A stretch of 64,000 nt of DNA from an uncultured Blautia sp. (GCF_934424005.1 NZ_CAKRXI010000007.1:1-64000); one strand, 5' to 3'; shown: positions 9,341-17,987, numbered from the stretch's first letter. The notes: generated by a model not told the origin, from the sequence alone. Numbers and translations: made by a program.

Positions 9341-10114
9341 CTATGGCCGCATACCAGGATAACGGCACTCTACGCCTTCTTCGGCAAAATGTGCCAGCCA
9401 CTTCTCAGACGGCTTCCTGTCTGTTACAACCACATCTATATCCCGCAGTTTTCCTGCAACGGAAAATGCGGTCTGATCAAATTTTGTACTGTCAACTACC
9501 AGAATCTTCTCACGGCCGGACGCAATCATTGCTTTTTTGGTCGTGCCAAAAGCTTCCTGCGATTCCATGATCCCCCATTCATGATCCAGTGCCTTGCAGG
9601 AGATGATTACTTTGTCCACATAATAGGAACGAATCGCATCTTCTGTCTTTGAACCAAGAAAAGCAAGATATCCCTCTTTCATAACGCCACCGGTGGAAAT
9701 GATATTCCATCCCGAAACATCAGATAATTCCAGAAGGATCTCCATGGAATTGGTGATCACGGTGAGTCTTTCTTTTTCTTTCAGTGCCTTTGCAATAAAT
9801 ACTGCAGTGGTACTTGCATCAAGAAAAATATGATCACCTTCCTGCACCAGAGAGGCTGCTATATCAGCCATCTGCTGTTTGCCGCTTACATTCTGGTTTT
9901 TTCGAATATTAAAGGGCAAGTCAATGCTTACATCCTCATTTATAACAGCACCACCATAACTTTTGGTGGCCAGTCCCTCTTTTTCAAGCTTGTCGAGGTC
10001 ACGGCGAATTGTTTCTTCAGAAACCTCATAAAGCTGACTGAGTTCGCTTACAACGACCCGTTTCTCAGCCTGTAATTTCTCAAGAATTAAATTTCGTCTT
10101 TCTAATGCCAGCAT
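9341..10114 (-). CDS. DeoR-family transcriptional regulator
   Basis: A 257-residue sugar-phosphate-responsive regulator. Residues about 1-55 are a winged helix (VVVSELSQLYEVSEETIRRDL then LEKEGLATKSYGGA), followed by the DeoRC effector domain with DASTTAVFIAKAL and VVDSTKFDQTAFS. It sits inside the BMC operon between pduT and pduQ, 16 bases before the latter, so it is probably made with the pathway and controls it, perhaps sensing fuculose-1-phosphate or a triose phosphate. Most family members repress. Confidence 0.88.
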   Translation of the reverse strand: MLALERRNLILEKLQAEKRVVVSELSQLYEVSEETIRRDLDKLEKEGLATKSYGGAVINEDVSIDLPFNIRKNQNVSGKQQMADIAASLVQEGDHIFLDASTTAVFIAKALKEKERLTVITNSMEILLELSDVSGWNIISTGGVMKEGYLAFLGSKTEDAIRSYYVDKVIISCKALDHEWGIMESQEAFGTTKKAMIASGREKILVVDSTKFDQTAFSVAGKLRDIDVVVTDRKPSEKWLAHFAEEGVECRYPGMRP

Positions 10115-10161
10115 TTACTTTGCCCCCTTTTGAGAACATTTATTTTATTTCTTTTAATTCA

Positions 10162-10710
10162 TTAAAGAATAGAATCGATCATTCTCTGATCCGGATGAGC
10201 AATTACTGAAGAATCCAGATACATTCCCTTGGATGCTACAAGCTGTTTTGCTTTTTCGATGGAAGCTTCTACTGCAGAAACTTCTCCGGTAAGAAGCATG
10301 TAGGATTTTCCACACATACCTTTTGCAATACGTAATTCGATAACATCTACGATTGCTGTTTTTGCTGCCTGGTCAGCTGCTTCGATGATAGAAGCTGCAT
10401 CATATGTTTCAAGGATTCCCAGAGCGCTGATCCCCTCGATCTGTGTTGTTCCATACATAGCCGGGAAGAGAGACTCATGAGGATTACCAAGTACAAAACT
10501 GTCGATGCATTTGTCCTCGTAAGTAGTTACTGCAGCGTCAACTGCTGCTTTTACTGCACTTAAATCGCCTGTGATAATTGCAATATATTTTCCCGGACAT
10601 ACGGTCTGTGCCTCGACGATCTCTACTTCAGATGTCTTAACCATGGCATCCGCTGCTGTGATACCTGTGGCAGTGGTTTTAAATTCAATCATTCCGATTG
10701 CTTTACTCAT
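10162..10710 (-). CDS. pduT: Tandem-domain BMC trimer shell protein with Fe-S cysteine
   Basis: A 182-residue protein with two BMC domains (about 2-90 and 95-180) that forms pseudohexameric trimers in the shell. AQTVCPGKY near residue 35 matches the position of the cysteine that holds a [4Fe-4S] cluster at the trimer centre in Salmonella PduT, so it may pass electrons through the shell with PduS. The start is ATG 10710 behind AAAGGAC; a longer in-frame start at 10740 would overlap pduS and lacks a good site. The second domain carries another cysteine (AKGMCGKSY), also near a pore loop. Confidence 0.9.
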   Translation of the reverse strand: MSKAIGMIEFKTTATGITAADAMVKTSEVEIVEAQTVCPGKYIAIITGDLSAVKAAVDAAVTTYEDKCIDSFVLGNPHESLFPAMYGTTQIEGISALGILETYDAASIIEAADQAAKTAIVDVIELRIAKGMCGKSYMLLTGEVSAVEASIEKAKQLVASKGMYLDSSVIAHPDQRMIDSIL

Positions 10711-10726
10711 TTTCTGCACGTCCTTT

Positions 10727-12055
10727 CTACTTTGCTGCAATTATGATGTGGCGGTCTGTTACTTCAGTTACTTTACCAGAGATACTTGCATGAATGCTTA
10801 CGCTTAATCCGTCAGCATGCTGTGCGATCATCTGTCCCTTGGTTACCATGTCGCCTGTTTTCACAATTGCCTGTGCCGGTGCGCCGATATGCTGGCTTAA
10901 AAGGATCTTAACCTTGGATACCGGAACTACGTTCTCATCCATCGGTGCATCCTTATCATACTTGGTCAGTCCAAGGCGAGCCATCAGACGTTCTTCCGGA
11001 ACCTTACGATATTCACGTGAAGGCTGTACCGGTACCGGCTGTACTCCCTGAGGAGGTCTGATACCTGCTTTGCGAAGTCCGCCCTTCATGTCTGCAAGAA
11101 GTGTTCTTGGTGCCAGACTCTGCGGGCAGGCATACATTTCACATACACCGCAGGAACTGCAGAATGCAGAATCGATGTATGGATTTACATCTCTGAAATC
11201 TCCGGCAGATGCTGCTCTCATAAAGCGGGCCGGATCGATCGGATGTCCAAGATTATGTCTCGGACAAAGGTCCGTACAGGTATTACACTGGCAGCAGATA
11301 GATGCTGCACGTTTTAAATCTATTGCTGATGTTCTCTGTTTTTTCATTACGATCTGATGATCTCTTGGAAGAACGAGAACAGCGTTTGTTGTTTTGGTCA
11401 CCGGATCTGCTCCGCTGCCGATACGTCCCATCATAGGTCCGCCAACAAAATAAACAGGATCTTTGGTAGTAATATTACCAGCCTGTGCTACTACTTCGTC
11501 TAAAGTACATCCAAGCGGTACTTTAACTGTAACCGGATGTTCAACTTCTGCTACGACTGATACGTATTTTTCTGTAACAGGTTTCTGGGATTCCATTGCC
11601 TGGTATACATTGTAGATCGTCTCTACGTTAAATACGATGACGCCCTGCTCAATCGGCAGTCCGCCAGGTCTGCAAACACGTCCGGTAGCTTCATAGATCA
11701 GCACAACTTCATCGCCCATCGGATATACTTCATCAAGAAGATGAAGTTTCAGACCAGGGAATTCTTCAATGTGCTGCTGCAGCGCTTTGATCGTCTGTAC
11801 ATAAGATCTTTTGATTCCGATGATAGCCTGAGAAGCTCCTACGGTCTCCATAACTGTATGGAATGTTTTCATGATCTCATATGCATGTTTTTCAAGCAGC
11901 TGTCTGTGAAGTTTCAGCAATGGTTCACACTCGGCACAGTTCATAAGAATTGTGTCCGCCTTGTCTGTAAGCTTGGCATATGACGGGAATCCGGCACCAC
12001 CTGCACCTACAACACCATTGTCCTGCATAATTTTCTGTAAATCTTTGATTTCCAT
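10727..12055 (-). CDS. pduS: PduS-type cobalamin reductase, RnfC-like flavin/Fe-S protein
   Basis: A 442-residue electron-transfer protein. The N-terminal RnfC-like NADH/FMN part has NGVVGAGGAGFPSYAKL and MNCAECEPLL. Two cysteine clusters follow near residues 250-310 (CCQCNTCTDLCP and CSSCGVCEMYACP), then a C-terminal barrel-sandwich domain with SVSIHASISGKVTEV. In Salmonella it reduces cob(III)alamin for PduO; in glycyl-radical compartments a homologue is thought to handle electrons for the activase or NADH recycling. ATG 12055 has GGAG seven bases upstream; the upstream methionines overlap the EutN gene. Confidence 0.9.
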   Translation of the reverse strand: MEIKDLQKIMQDNGVVGAGGAGFPSYAKLTDKADTILMNCAECEPLLKLHRQLLEKHAYEIMKTFHTVMETVGASQAIIGIKRSYVQTIKALQQHIEEFPGLKLHLLDEVYPMGDEVVLIYEATGRVCRPGGLPIEQGVIVFNVETIYNVYQAMESQKPVTEKYVSVVAEVEHPVTVKVPLGCTLDEVVAQAGNITTKDPVYFVGGPMMGRIGSGADPVTKTTNAVLVLPRDHQIVMKKQRTSAIDLKRAASICCQCNTCTDLCPRHNLGHPIDPARFMRAASAGDFRDVNPYIDSAFCSSCGVCEMYACPQSLAPRTLLADMKGGLRKAGIRPPQGVQPVPVQPSREYRKVPEERLMARLGLTKYDKDAPMDENVVPVSKVKILLSQHIGAPAQAIVKTGDMVTKGQMIAQHADGLSVSIHASISGKVTEVTDRHIIIAAK

Positions 12056-12059
12056 GGCG

Positions 12060-12326
12060 TTACTCCAATCCTGCACCATCATCGACGATTCCGACTATTG
12101 CCGCATCGATCGGTGCTGTTTCTTCGCCGCAGCCTATTCTTGCTGCGCTTCCTTGTGCCACCAACACATATTCCCCGATTCCTGCTCCGATAATATCGAT
12201 TGCAACGATCTGGGATAAGTCATTCTTCATATGATGCACCGGCTCCACGATCATGAATTTCTGTCCTATCAACTTGTCACTTTTTCGTGTGGAAACAATA
12301 CTTCCAACTACTTTACCTACTATCAT
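12060..12326 (-). CDS. pduN: EutN/CcmL-family BMC vertex protein
   Basis: An 88-residue pentameric protein that caps the vertices of the polyhedral shell. MIVGKVVGSIVSTRK and the downstream DIIGAGIGEYVLVAQGSAAR are typical of the EutN/CcmL family, as is the short length. ATG 12326 follows GGAGG. It is the only vertex protein in the locus. Its stop lies four bases before the pduS start, pointing to coupled translation. Confidence 0.92.
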   Translation of the reverse strand: MIVGKVVGSIVSTRKSDKLIGQKFMIVEPVHHMKNDLSQIVAIDIIGAGIGEYVLVAQGSAARIGCGEETAPIDAAIVGIVDDGAGLE

Positions 12327-12366
12327 GTGTGTGCCTCCGCATTGATTATATCTGTAATCCCTCTAT

Positions 12367-12390
12367 GCCGGTGGCGTATCTGCCACCGGC
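12367..12390 (-). other. Strong intercistronic hairpin between pduL and pduN
   Basis: GCCGGTGGC and GCCACCGGC form a perfect nine-pair GC-rich stem with a six-base loop in the 81-base gap. No U-run follows on the minus strand, so it is not a standard terminator; an RNA-processing or stabilising element, or partial attenuation of distal genes, is possible. Confidence 0.5.
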
Positions 12391-12407
12391 TGATCCTGAG
12401 GAATTAT

Positions 12408-13052
12408 TTACTTTATGATGGTAACTGTATTGCCTGTGGCAATCTTTGCTGCATTTGCTTCATCTGTATCAATGTGCATTTCCAGTGTAAAGCTGTCGTC
12501 TACACGGATAGCTACCTGATTAAAGATTGTTCCGCGCTCGTTATCTGCTTTAACAGATACGATATCACCGTTTTTCACTCCGGCTGCCTGTGCATCCTTC
12601 GGAGACATGTGGATGTGACGCATAGCCACAATGCATCCCTCTTTCAGATAAATAGCACCCTTCGGTCCAACGATTGCGATCGGTGCACTTCCTGCAATGT
12701 CACCGGACATACGTACCGGAACATTCATTCCAAGTTTGATAGCATCTGTAGCAGATACTTCAACCTGCGTTGCGCTTCTGACAGGTCCGAGAACACGCAC
12801 GTTCTCGATTGCACGAAGCTTCAGACCAATGATCGTAACAGTTTCGTTTGATGCAAACTGTCCGCCCATCAGATCTTTTTTCTTAGTAAGCTGATATCCT
12901 GGTCCGAATAAAGCTTCAACGTGCTCCTGTGTCAGGTGAACGTGTCTTGCAGAAACACCGATTGGAACCATAAAGCCGTTGCCTTTATCTTCTGATTTAT
13001 TGATGGCATCGATAACCATCTTTGTGATCAGTTCGATGTTTTTTGATTCCAA
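12408..13052 (-). CDS. pduL: Phosphate propanoyltransferase
   Basis: Converts propionyl-CoA and phosphate to propionyl-phosphate and CoA, recycling CoA inside the compartment and allowing ATP formation by a kinase coded elsewhere. It is 214 residues with the PduL zinc motifs: VSARHVHLT near residue 33 and MRHIHMSP near 140, within two repeated beta-barrel domains (each with GPVRSATQ or related). The start is TTG 13052 behind AGGTG; the next ATG would remove part of the N-terminal helix (ELITKMVIDAINKS), which resembles an encapsulation peptide. Confidence 0.92.
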   Translation of the reverse strand: MESKNIELITKMVIDAINKSEDKGNGFMVPIGVSARHVHLTQEHVEALFGPGYQLTKKKDLMGGQFASNETVTIIGLKLRAIENVRVLGPVRSATQVEVSATDAIKLGMNVPVRMSGDIAGSAPIAIVGPKGAIYLKEGCIVAMRHIHMSPKDAQAAGVKNGDIVSVKADNERGTIFNQVAIRVDDSFTLEMHIDTDEANAAKIATGNTVTIIK

Positions 13053-13089
13053 GATTACACCTGCTTTCTTCCGTTATCGGGAAATTTGA

Positions 13090-13368
13090 TTATTTCAGTA
13101 CCGGAAGGATTTTTTCTACGTCTGTGTGTGGTCTCGGGATTACGTGTGTAGCAACGAGTTCTCCAAGTCTGGATGCTGCTGCGCTTCCGCTTTCTACTGC
13201 AGATTTAACAGCTCCAACATCTCCACGAACCATAACTGTTACCAGTCCGGATCCGATTTTTTCTGTTCCAACAAGTGCTACGTTAGCTGCTTTGCACATC
13301 TGGTCAGCTGCCTCGATTGCTGCTGTAAGTCCTCTTGTTTCTACCATTCCTAAAGCTTCCTGTGTCAT
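13090..13368 (-). CDS. BMC-H hexameric shell protein (PduA/PduJ type), copy 1
   Basis: A 92-residue single BMC domain protein forming hexagonal facet tiles. [19 protein letters not shown] and [18 protein letters not shown] are the canonical PduA/EutM/CcmK strands, with the pore loop at KIGSG. It is almost identical to the protein at 13750-14025; the differences cluster in residues 22-30 and the last few residues, and this copy has Cys25 where the other has Thr. ATG 13368 follows AAGGAGGA. Confidence 0.94.
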   Translation of the reverse strand: MTQEALGMVETRGLTAAIEAADQMCKAANVALVGTEKIGSGLVTVMVRGDVGAVKSAVESGSAAASRLGELVATHVIPRPHTDVEKILPVLK

Positions 13369-13403
13369 GATTGTTTCCTCCTTATGGATTAATGAAAATT
13401 GAA

Positions 13404-13715
13404 TTATTTATTTTCTGTTTCGTCAGTTTTTTTCTTCCAACGGCTTGCACTTAACTCTACGAGTTTAACGATTTCCTCGTGTGGTCGTGCGATCACTGCA
13501 TAACTCGCCGGTTTCTTAATTGCGCCTGCTACAGCGGCTTCGACTGCTTCATTCACCGCTGATACATCGCCCTGTATAATAAGAGTTACCAGTCGTCCGC
13601 CCAGCTTACGTTCCCATGACGCCAGCTCAACGTCTGCAGTTTTACACATGATATCGAGTGCATTGATTGCAGCTACGACACCTGTGATTTCGATAAAACC
13701 ATATGCTTTACTCAT
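13404..13715 (-). CDS. BMC-H hexameric shell protein, divergent
   Basis: A 103-residue BMC domain protein ([19 protein letters not shown], then [20 protein letters not shown]) with a lysine-rich C-terminal tail. The pore loop KLGGR is positively charged, unlike its neighbours, which suggests a different metabolite selectivity. It lies between the two near-identical shell genes. ATG 13715 follows AAGGAG. A PduK-like role cannot be supported, since no C-terminal cysteine domain is present. Confidence 0.9.
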   Translation of the reverse strand: MSKAYGFIEITGVVAAINALDIMCKTADVELASWERKLGGRLVTLIIQGDVSAVNEAVEAAVAGAIKKPASYAVIARPHEEIVKLVELSASRWKKKTDETENK

Positions 13716-13749
13716 GAGCGAACTCCTTCAGATAAGATTATGTAGCTTA

Positions 13750-14025
13750 TCAGATTTTTGGAAGAATTTTTTCTACGTCGTTGTGTGGTCTCGGAATTAC
13801 ATGTGTAGCAACCAGTTCTCCAAGTCTGGATGCTGCTGCGCTTCCGCTTTCTACTGCTGCTTTAACTGCTCCGACATCACCGCGTACCATAACTGTTACC
13901 AGTCCGGATCCGATTTTCTCTGTTCCTACCAGTGCTACTTCTGCTGCTTTTGTCATTGCATCTGCTGCTTCGATCGCTGCTGTCAGTCCTCTGGTTTCTA
14001 CCATTCCTAAAGCTTCCTGTGCCAT
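13750..14025 (-). CDS. BMC-H hexameric shell protein (PduA/PduJ type), copy 2
   Basis: A 91-residue major facet protein, nearly identical in sequence to the gene at 13090-13368, including the KIGSG pore and the THVIPRPH C-terminal strand. The start is ATG 14025 (MAQEALG) behind AGGAGGA; an in-frame ATG seven codons upstream overlaps that ribosome site. The DNA identity with copy 1 also extends through most of the reading frame, which points to recent duplication or gene conversion. Confidence 0.94.
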   Translation of the reverse strand: MAQEALGMVETRGLTAAIEAADAMTKAAEVALVGTEKIGSGLVTVMVRGDVGAVKAAVESGSAAASRLGELVATHVIPRPHNDVEKILPKI

Positions 14026-14086
14026 TGTTTCTTCCTCCTGAATCATTGTTTGTTAATTGATTTGTCTATGCCAGGGATATCAGCTG

Positions 14087-14401
14087 TCAGCTTTTATCCA
14101 GGGCACTGATTTTCAGCATCTTTACCGTATCCTCTGTCGGATTCGGGATTACGTAGTGCTGCACTACACCAGTTCTCCGGTTTGCTTCTGCCATTCCTGC
14201 TTCCACAGCGGCGGTCACGTCCTCGACGCTTCCGCGGAATTTGATGCATACCAGAAGCGGTACTGGCAGGCTGTCAGCGTTTGCAGGTTTGTTCTTGTCG
14301 AACACCTCCAGGCGGACATTAGCTGCCTTGCATCCTGCATCTGCCGCTACAAAGGCTGTTGCCAGCCCAAACACTTCCAAAATTCCTACAGCTTCTGCCA
14401 T
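14087..14401 (-). CDS. BMC-H shell protein with enlarged loop
   Basis: A 104-residue single BMC domain protein: VGILEVFGLATAFVAADAG, an extended loop around NKPANADSLPVPLLV, then the usual FRGSVEDVTAAVEAGMAEA helix. The insert between the first helix and the pore strand makes it longer than copies 1 and 2 and should change the concave face or pore. It is the first shell gene after the enzyme block, 31 bases from the Zn dehydrogenase gene. Confidence 0.9.
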   Translation of the reverse strand: MAEAVGILEVFGLATAFVAADAGCKAANVRLEVFDKNKPANADSLPVPLLVCIKFRGSVEDVTAAVEAGMAEANRRTGVVQHYVIPNPTEDTVKMLKISALDKS

Positions 14402-14432
14402 TTTGCTTCTCCTTTATTTCCGGATTCCGGAA

Positions 14433-15665
14433 TTATTTATTGATGATCGCGATCTTAAGACCTGTCATTGCAAGGTTTGTCTGATGTGCCTCATTGATCT
14501 GCTCAAGCGGGAATCTGTCTGTGATAAGATCAGACATCGGAAGTCCGATTGCTTTTGCTCTCTTAAGGAAATCAAATGTTGTTGCATAATCTCTCAGTGT
14601 GTATACCCAGGAACCAACCAGGTTGATTTCTTTGGAACACAGATCGAAGTGTGGGTTGATTGTTGCATCTCCACCATTGATGAAGAAACCAAGCTCGCAA
14701 AGTCCACCACCATTGCGGATGAATTTGTAGATGTTTGCATGAGCGTGCGGGTTTCCTGTACACTGGAATGCAAAGTCTGCAAGATGTCCGCCCTGAGCTT
14801 CTTTAACAGCTTCTGTAAGAGCTTCAATTCCTTTGTACTGTGTGAAATCAACAGATACATCAGCGCCCATCTTCTTAGCAAAGGCAAGACGTTTTGCGTT
14901 TCCGTCTACTGCACAGATGTTTTCGATACCCATAGTACGAAGGATAGCGATGCAGATAAGACCGATCGGTCCGCATCCCTGAACAACAACTCTGCTGTTG
15001 AATCTCAGGATTCCTGTTGTTTTTGCTCTTTCTACTGCATGGATCAGTACTGCACATGGCTCGATCAGGATACGGGAATCCAGATCCAGATCACTTACGT
15101 TGAAGAATGTAGATCCGAAGGATCCTCCTCTGATCAGGATGTAATCAGAGAACCATCCGTTAAGATGTACATCATCATCCGGAAGAAGTCCGTATACGTC
15201 TGCTCCACCAACGTTTTTCTTGTTGAGGTCGAACATTGTGATTTCCGGATCATCTTTGAAGATCATACATGTAACAACTTTGTCACCAACTTTAACTGGT
15301 TTACCAGCTGTATCGACTTTAACGTTTTTACCCATTTTTACGATTTCACCAGTTCCCTCGTGGCCAAGTGCTACAGGGATCAGTCCGAATGGGTCTCTCT
15401 TGAATTCGTGTGCGTCAGTTCCGCAGATACCACAGCCTTCTACTTTAACAAGGATGTCGTCATCTCCAACTTCCGGCATCGGGAATTCTTTGATTTCATA
15501 ATGTTCCAGTGCTGTAAGCATTGCAACATGTGCTGTTTTCGGGATTACCGGATCAGCTGTAGGAGCTGCCGGTGCTGCTGCAGGAGCTGCAGCCGGTGCA
15601 TTTCCGGTCATTCCGGAAAGTACCTGTTTAACGATTTCTTCGATATTTACATTGTTCATATCCAT
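14433..15665 (-). CDS. Zinc-dependent alcohol dehydrogenase with N-terminal encapsulation peptide
   Basis: A 410-residue medium-chain dehydrogenase, probably reducing propionaldehyde or lactaldehyde inside the compartment. Residues about 5-20 (NVNIEEIVKQVLSGMTG) are a predicted amphipathic encapsulation helix, joined by an Ala/Pro-rich linker (residues 22-38) to the catalytic domain. Zinc and nucleotide motifs are present: GCGICGTDAHEF, GHEGTGEIV and VVQGCGPIGLIC. The locus therefore has two alcohol dehydrogenases of unrelated families: this one beside the glycyl-radical genes, and PduQ beside the B12-dependent genes. ATG 15665 lies nine bases after AGGAGGA. Confidence 0.9.
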   Translation of the reverse strand: MDMNNVNIEEIVKQVLSGMTGNAPAAAPAAAPAAPTADPVIPKTAHVAMLTALEHYEIKEFPMPEVGDDDILVKVEGCGICGTDAHEFKRDPFGLIPVALGHEGTGEIVKMGKNVKVDTAGKPVKVGDKVVTCMIFKDDPEITMFDLNKKNVGGADVYGLLPDDDVHLNGWFSDYILIRGGSFGSTFFNVSDLDLDSRILIEPCAVLIHAVERAKTTGILRFNSRVVVQGCGPIGLICIAILRTMGIENICAVDGNAKRLAFAKKMGADVSVDFTQYKGIEALTEAVKEAQGGHLADFAFQCTGNPHAHANIYKFIRNGGGLCELGFFINGGDATINPHFDLCSKEINLVGSWVYTLRDYATTFDFLKRAKAIGLPMSDLITDRFPLEQINEAHQTNLAMTGLKIAIINK

Positions 15666-15683
15666 TTTAATATTTCCTCCTGT

Positions 15684-17072
15684 TTAGCGAATGCAAAGGC
15701 TGTCAGACATTACGCAGCGACGTCTCTTGGTGAATGTGCTTGCACTTGTAAGACCTTCTCCTGTACGGCTTGCAATTGTGAATGTACAGTAACCTTCTCC
15801 ACCAAATCCAAGTGCTGAATAGGATGGGCCATTCTTAACAAGGATTGCAGTATCGATTGCTTTCGCATATTTGGTAATGTTATCAACATTCTTTGAATGG
15901 ATGTGTGCTGAATGACGGTTGCCATGTTCAAGCCATACAGCCTGTTCTACAGCATCATCAAAATCTTTTGCTCTTACGATTCCAAGGATTGGCATCATAA
16001 GTTCTGTTGTGATCAGCGGATGTTCCTTCGGTCCTTCGAAGATGATGCAGCGGATATTTGCCGGTGCGTTTACTCCGATCATGGAAAGAAGTGTTCTTGC
16101 ATCACGACCTACACATTTACGGTTCAGTTTACCGCCTGCCAGAACAACTTCTGTTAATTTGTCCTGTTCTTCTTTGGAAGCCAGATAACAGTCGTTTTCT
16201 GTCAGCATGTAGTGCATCAGTTCATCAACTACAGAAGATACAGCAACAACTTCCTTCTCTGCGATACATGGAAGGTTGTTATCGAATGTACATCCGTTTA
16301 CGATGTCCTGAGCTGCTTTACGGATATCAGCTGTTTCATCAACAACTGCCGGTGGGTTACCAGCACCAGCTCCGATTCCTCTTTTTCCGGAGGAAAGAAC
16401 TGCTGTAACAACGCCAGGGCCGCCTGTTGCTGCGATAAGCGGGATATCTTTATGTTTCATCATGATATTGCTTGTTTCAAGGGTAGGTTTTTCTACTGTT
16501 ACTGCAATGTTGTCAGGTCCGCCAGCTTCGAGGGAAGCTTCGTTAACCAGATTGATTGCGAAGATAGAAGTCTTGATTGCTGCCGGATGCGGGTTGAATA
16601 CTACTGTATTTCCGCCTGCCAGCATACCCATTGTATTGCAGAGGATTGTTTCACTCGGGTTGGTACAAGGTGTGATCGCACCGATTACACCAAAAGGTCC
16701 CATCTCGATCAGAGTAAGTCCTCTGTCTCCAGACCATGCAGTTGTTGTGATGTCTTCTGTACCAGGTGTTTTGTCTGCTACGAGATGATGTTTCAGGATT
16801 TTGTCTCCAACGTTACCCATTCCTGTTTCATCAACACCCATACGAGCCATGATCTCTGCATTTTCTTTGATTTTTTTACGGATGCAGGTGATGATTTTTT
16901 CTCTCTGATCCATGGACATCTTCTTAACGATCAGTTCAGACTTCTTAGCAGCCTCAATTGCATCGTTCATATCTTTGAAGATACCATGTTTTCCGGTCGG
17001 AGCATCTGCAATCTGCATTTTTGCCATTACTTCCTGTACAATATCCTGTACCATGCTCTCACTGATTGGCAT
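15684..17072 (-). CDS. pduP: CoA-acylating propionaldehyde dehydrogenase with encapsulation peptide
   Basis: Oxidises propionaldehyde with NAD+ and CoA to propionyl-CoA. It is a 462-residue PduP/EutE-type enzyme. The N-terminal helix ESMVQDIVQEVMAKM is a clear encapsulation peptide, followed by a short linker. Nucleotide and catalytic segments include GPFGVIGAITPCTNPSE, GAGNPPAVVDE and the nucleophile in NNLPCIAEKE. ATG 17072 follows AAAGGAGGA. It lies between the aldolase and the Zn dehydrogenase, the usual order in glycyl-radical propanediol loci. Function as an acetaldehyde enzyme is possible but does not fit the context. Confidence 0.92.
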   Translation of the reverse strand: MPISESMVQDIVQEVMAKMQIADAPTGKHGIFKDMNDAIEAAKKSELIVKKMSMDQREKIITCIRKKIKENAEIMARMGVDETGMGNVGDKILKHHLVADKTPGTEDITTTAWSGDRGLTLIEMGPFGVIGAITPCTNPSETILCNTMGMLAGGNTVVFNPHPAAIKTSIFAINLVNEASLEAGGPDNIAVTVEKPTLETSNIMMKHKDIPLIAATGGPGVVTAVLSSGKRGIGAGAGNPPAVVDETADIRKAAQDIVNGCTFDNNLPCIAEKEVVAVSSVVDELMHYMLTENDCYLASKEEQDKLTEVVLAGGKLNRKCVGRDARTLLSMIGVNAPANIRCIIFEGPKEHPLITTELMMPILGIVRAKDFDDAVEQAVWLEHGNRHSAHIHSKNVDNITKYAKAIDTAILVKNGPSYSALGFGGEGYCTFTIASRTGEGLTSASTFTKRRRCVMSDSLCIR

Positions 17073-17120
17073 GAGATTGTCCTCCTTTAATGTCTACCGA
17101 TTATCTGAAGTTCAGATATC

Positions 17121-17987
17121 TTATTTCATTCCAAGCTGTGCCATAACCTGTTTTGTGATGTTTGCTACAAGTTCAGCGTCTGCGTTTGCTGCCGGAGCTG
17201 CTTCTTTTGAACAGTCACCGCCAACGAAATCATACTGATATCCCGGGAACTGTTTGTAATCTTCGTTATGGCAAGCGCCGCCACAGTTATGACAGTTTAC
17301 GCCATCTTTGTTCTGGCAAAGGCTTGCAGGATGTTTTCCTGGCATACCGAATTTACGACGGATCTCATACAGTTTTTTGATGTTTTCTTTATCGAATTCC
17401 TTCGGGCCACCGAGCAGTTTGCTCTGATACAGCAGCTGTGCATAGAATTCTACAGATTCCATCTTCATGTATGCAGCGTTCAGGTCTGTGCTCCATGTAA
17501 GAGCTCCGTGGTTCTCAAGAAGAACTGCATCGAAGTATGGAAGATATTTTTCAAGATTATCCGGAATTTCCATTGTGGAAGGTGTACCGTACTCAGCGAT
17601 CGGAACGCATCCAAGAGCGATAACTGCTTCTGGCATGATCGGCTGTGTAAGCGGGATACCAGCGATTGCAAAGGATGTAGCATAAATCGGATGAGCATGT
17701 ACTACAGATCCTACGTCTGGTCTCTTCTGATATACTCTCATATGCATTTTGATCTCAGAAGATGGTTTGAATCCCGGGTTAGCCTGGATTACGTTACCCT
17801 GAGCATCTACTTTACAGATGAACTCCGGAGTCATAAATCCTTTGGATACGCCTGTTGGTGTGCAAAGGAATTCGTTGTCATTCAGTTTTACGGAAATGTT
17901 TCCGTCATTAGCTGCAACCATGTTACGGTTGTAGATACGTCTTCCAATGTCACAGATCTGTTTTTTGATTTCAAATTCGTTTACCAT
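17121..17987 (-). CDS. fucA: L-fuculose-phosphate aldolase with cysteine-rich and encapsulation C-terminal extension
   Basis: A class II aldolase that splits fuculose-1-phosphate (or rhamnulose-1-phosphate) into DHAP and L-lactaldehyde. Residues 1-215 are the catalytic domain with NMVAANDGNISVKL, the zinc histidines in VHAHPIYATSFA, and the ENHGALTWS segment. The remaining 70 residues are extra. They include a cysteine cluster near 245 (CHNCGGACHN), an Ala-rich linker, and a terminal helix ELVANITKQVMAQLGMK that looks like an encapsulation peptide. Lactaldehyde would thus be made at or in the compartment. ATG 17987 follows TAGGAGGA; the longer frame upstream runs through the leader. Confidence 0.93.
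   Translation of the reverse strand: MVNEFEIKKQICDIGRRIYNRNMVAANDGNISVKLNDNEFLCTPTGVSKGFMTPEFICKVDAQGNVIQANPGFKPSSEIKMHMRVYQKRPDVGSVVHAHPIYATSFAIAGIPLTQPIMPEAVIALGCVPIAEYGTPSTMEIPDNLEKYLPYFDAVLLENHGALTWSTDLNAAYMKMESVEFYAQLLYQSKLLGGPKEFDKENIKKLYEIRRKFGMPGKHPASLCQNKDGVNCHNCGGACHNEDYKQFPGYQYDFVGGDCSKEAAPAANADAELVANITKQVMAQLGMK

Noticed and set aside
14241..15818. Long + strand open frame (525 codons) opposite the Zn dehydrogenase
   Set aside because: It lies antisense to a clear dehydrogenase gene, is very rich in Cys/Ser/Phe as antisense frames are here, and has no ribosome site or domain.
16212..17090. + strand frame of 292 codons opposite the aldehyde dehydrogenase
   Set aside because: Shadow of pduP with no start signal or recognisable domain.
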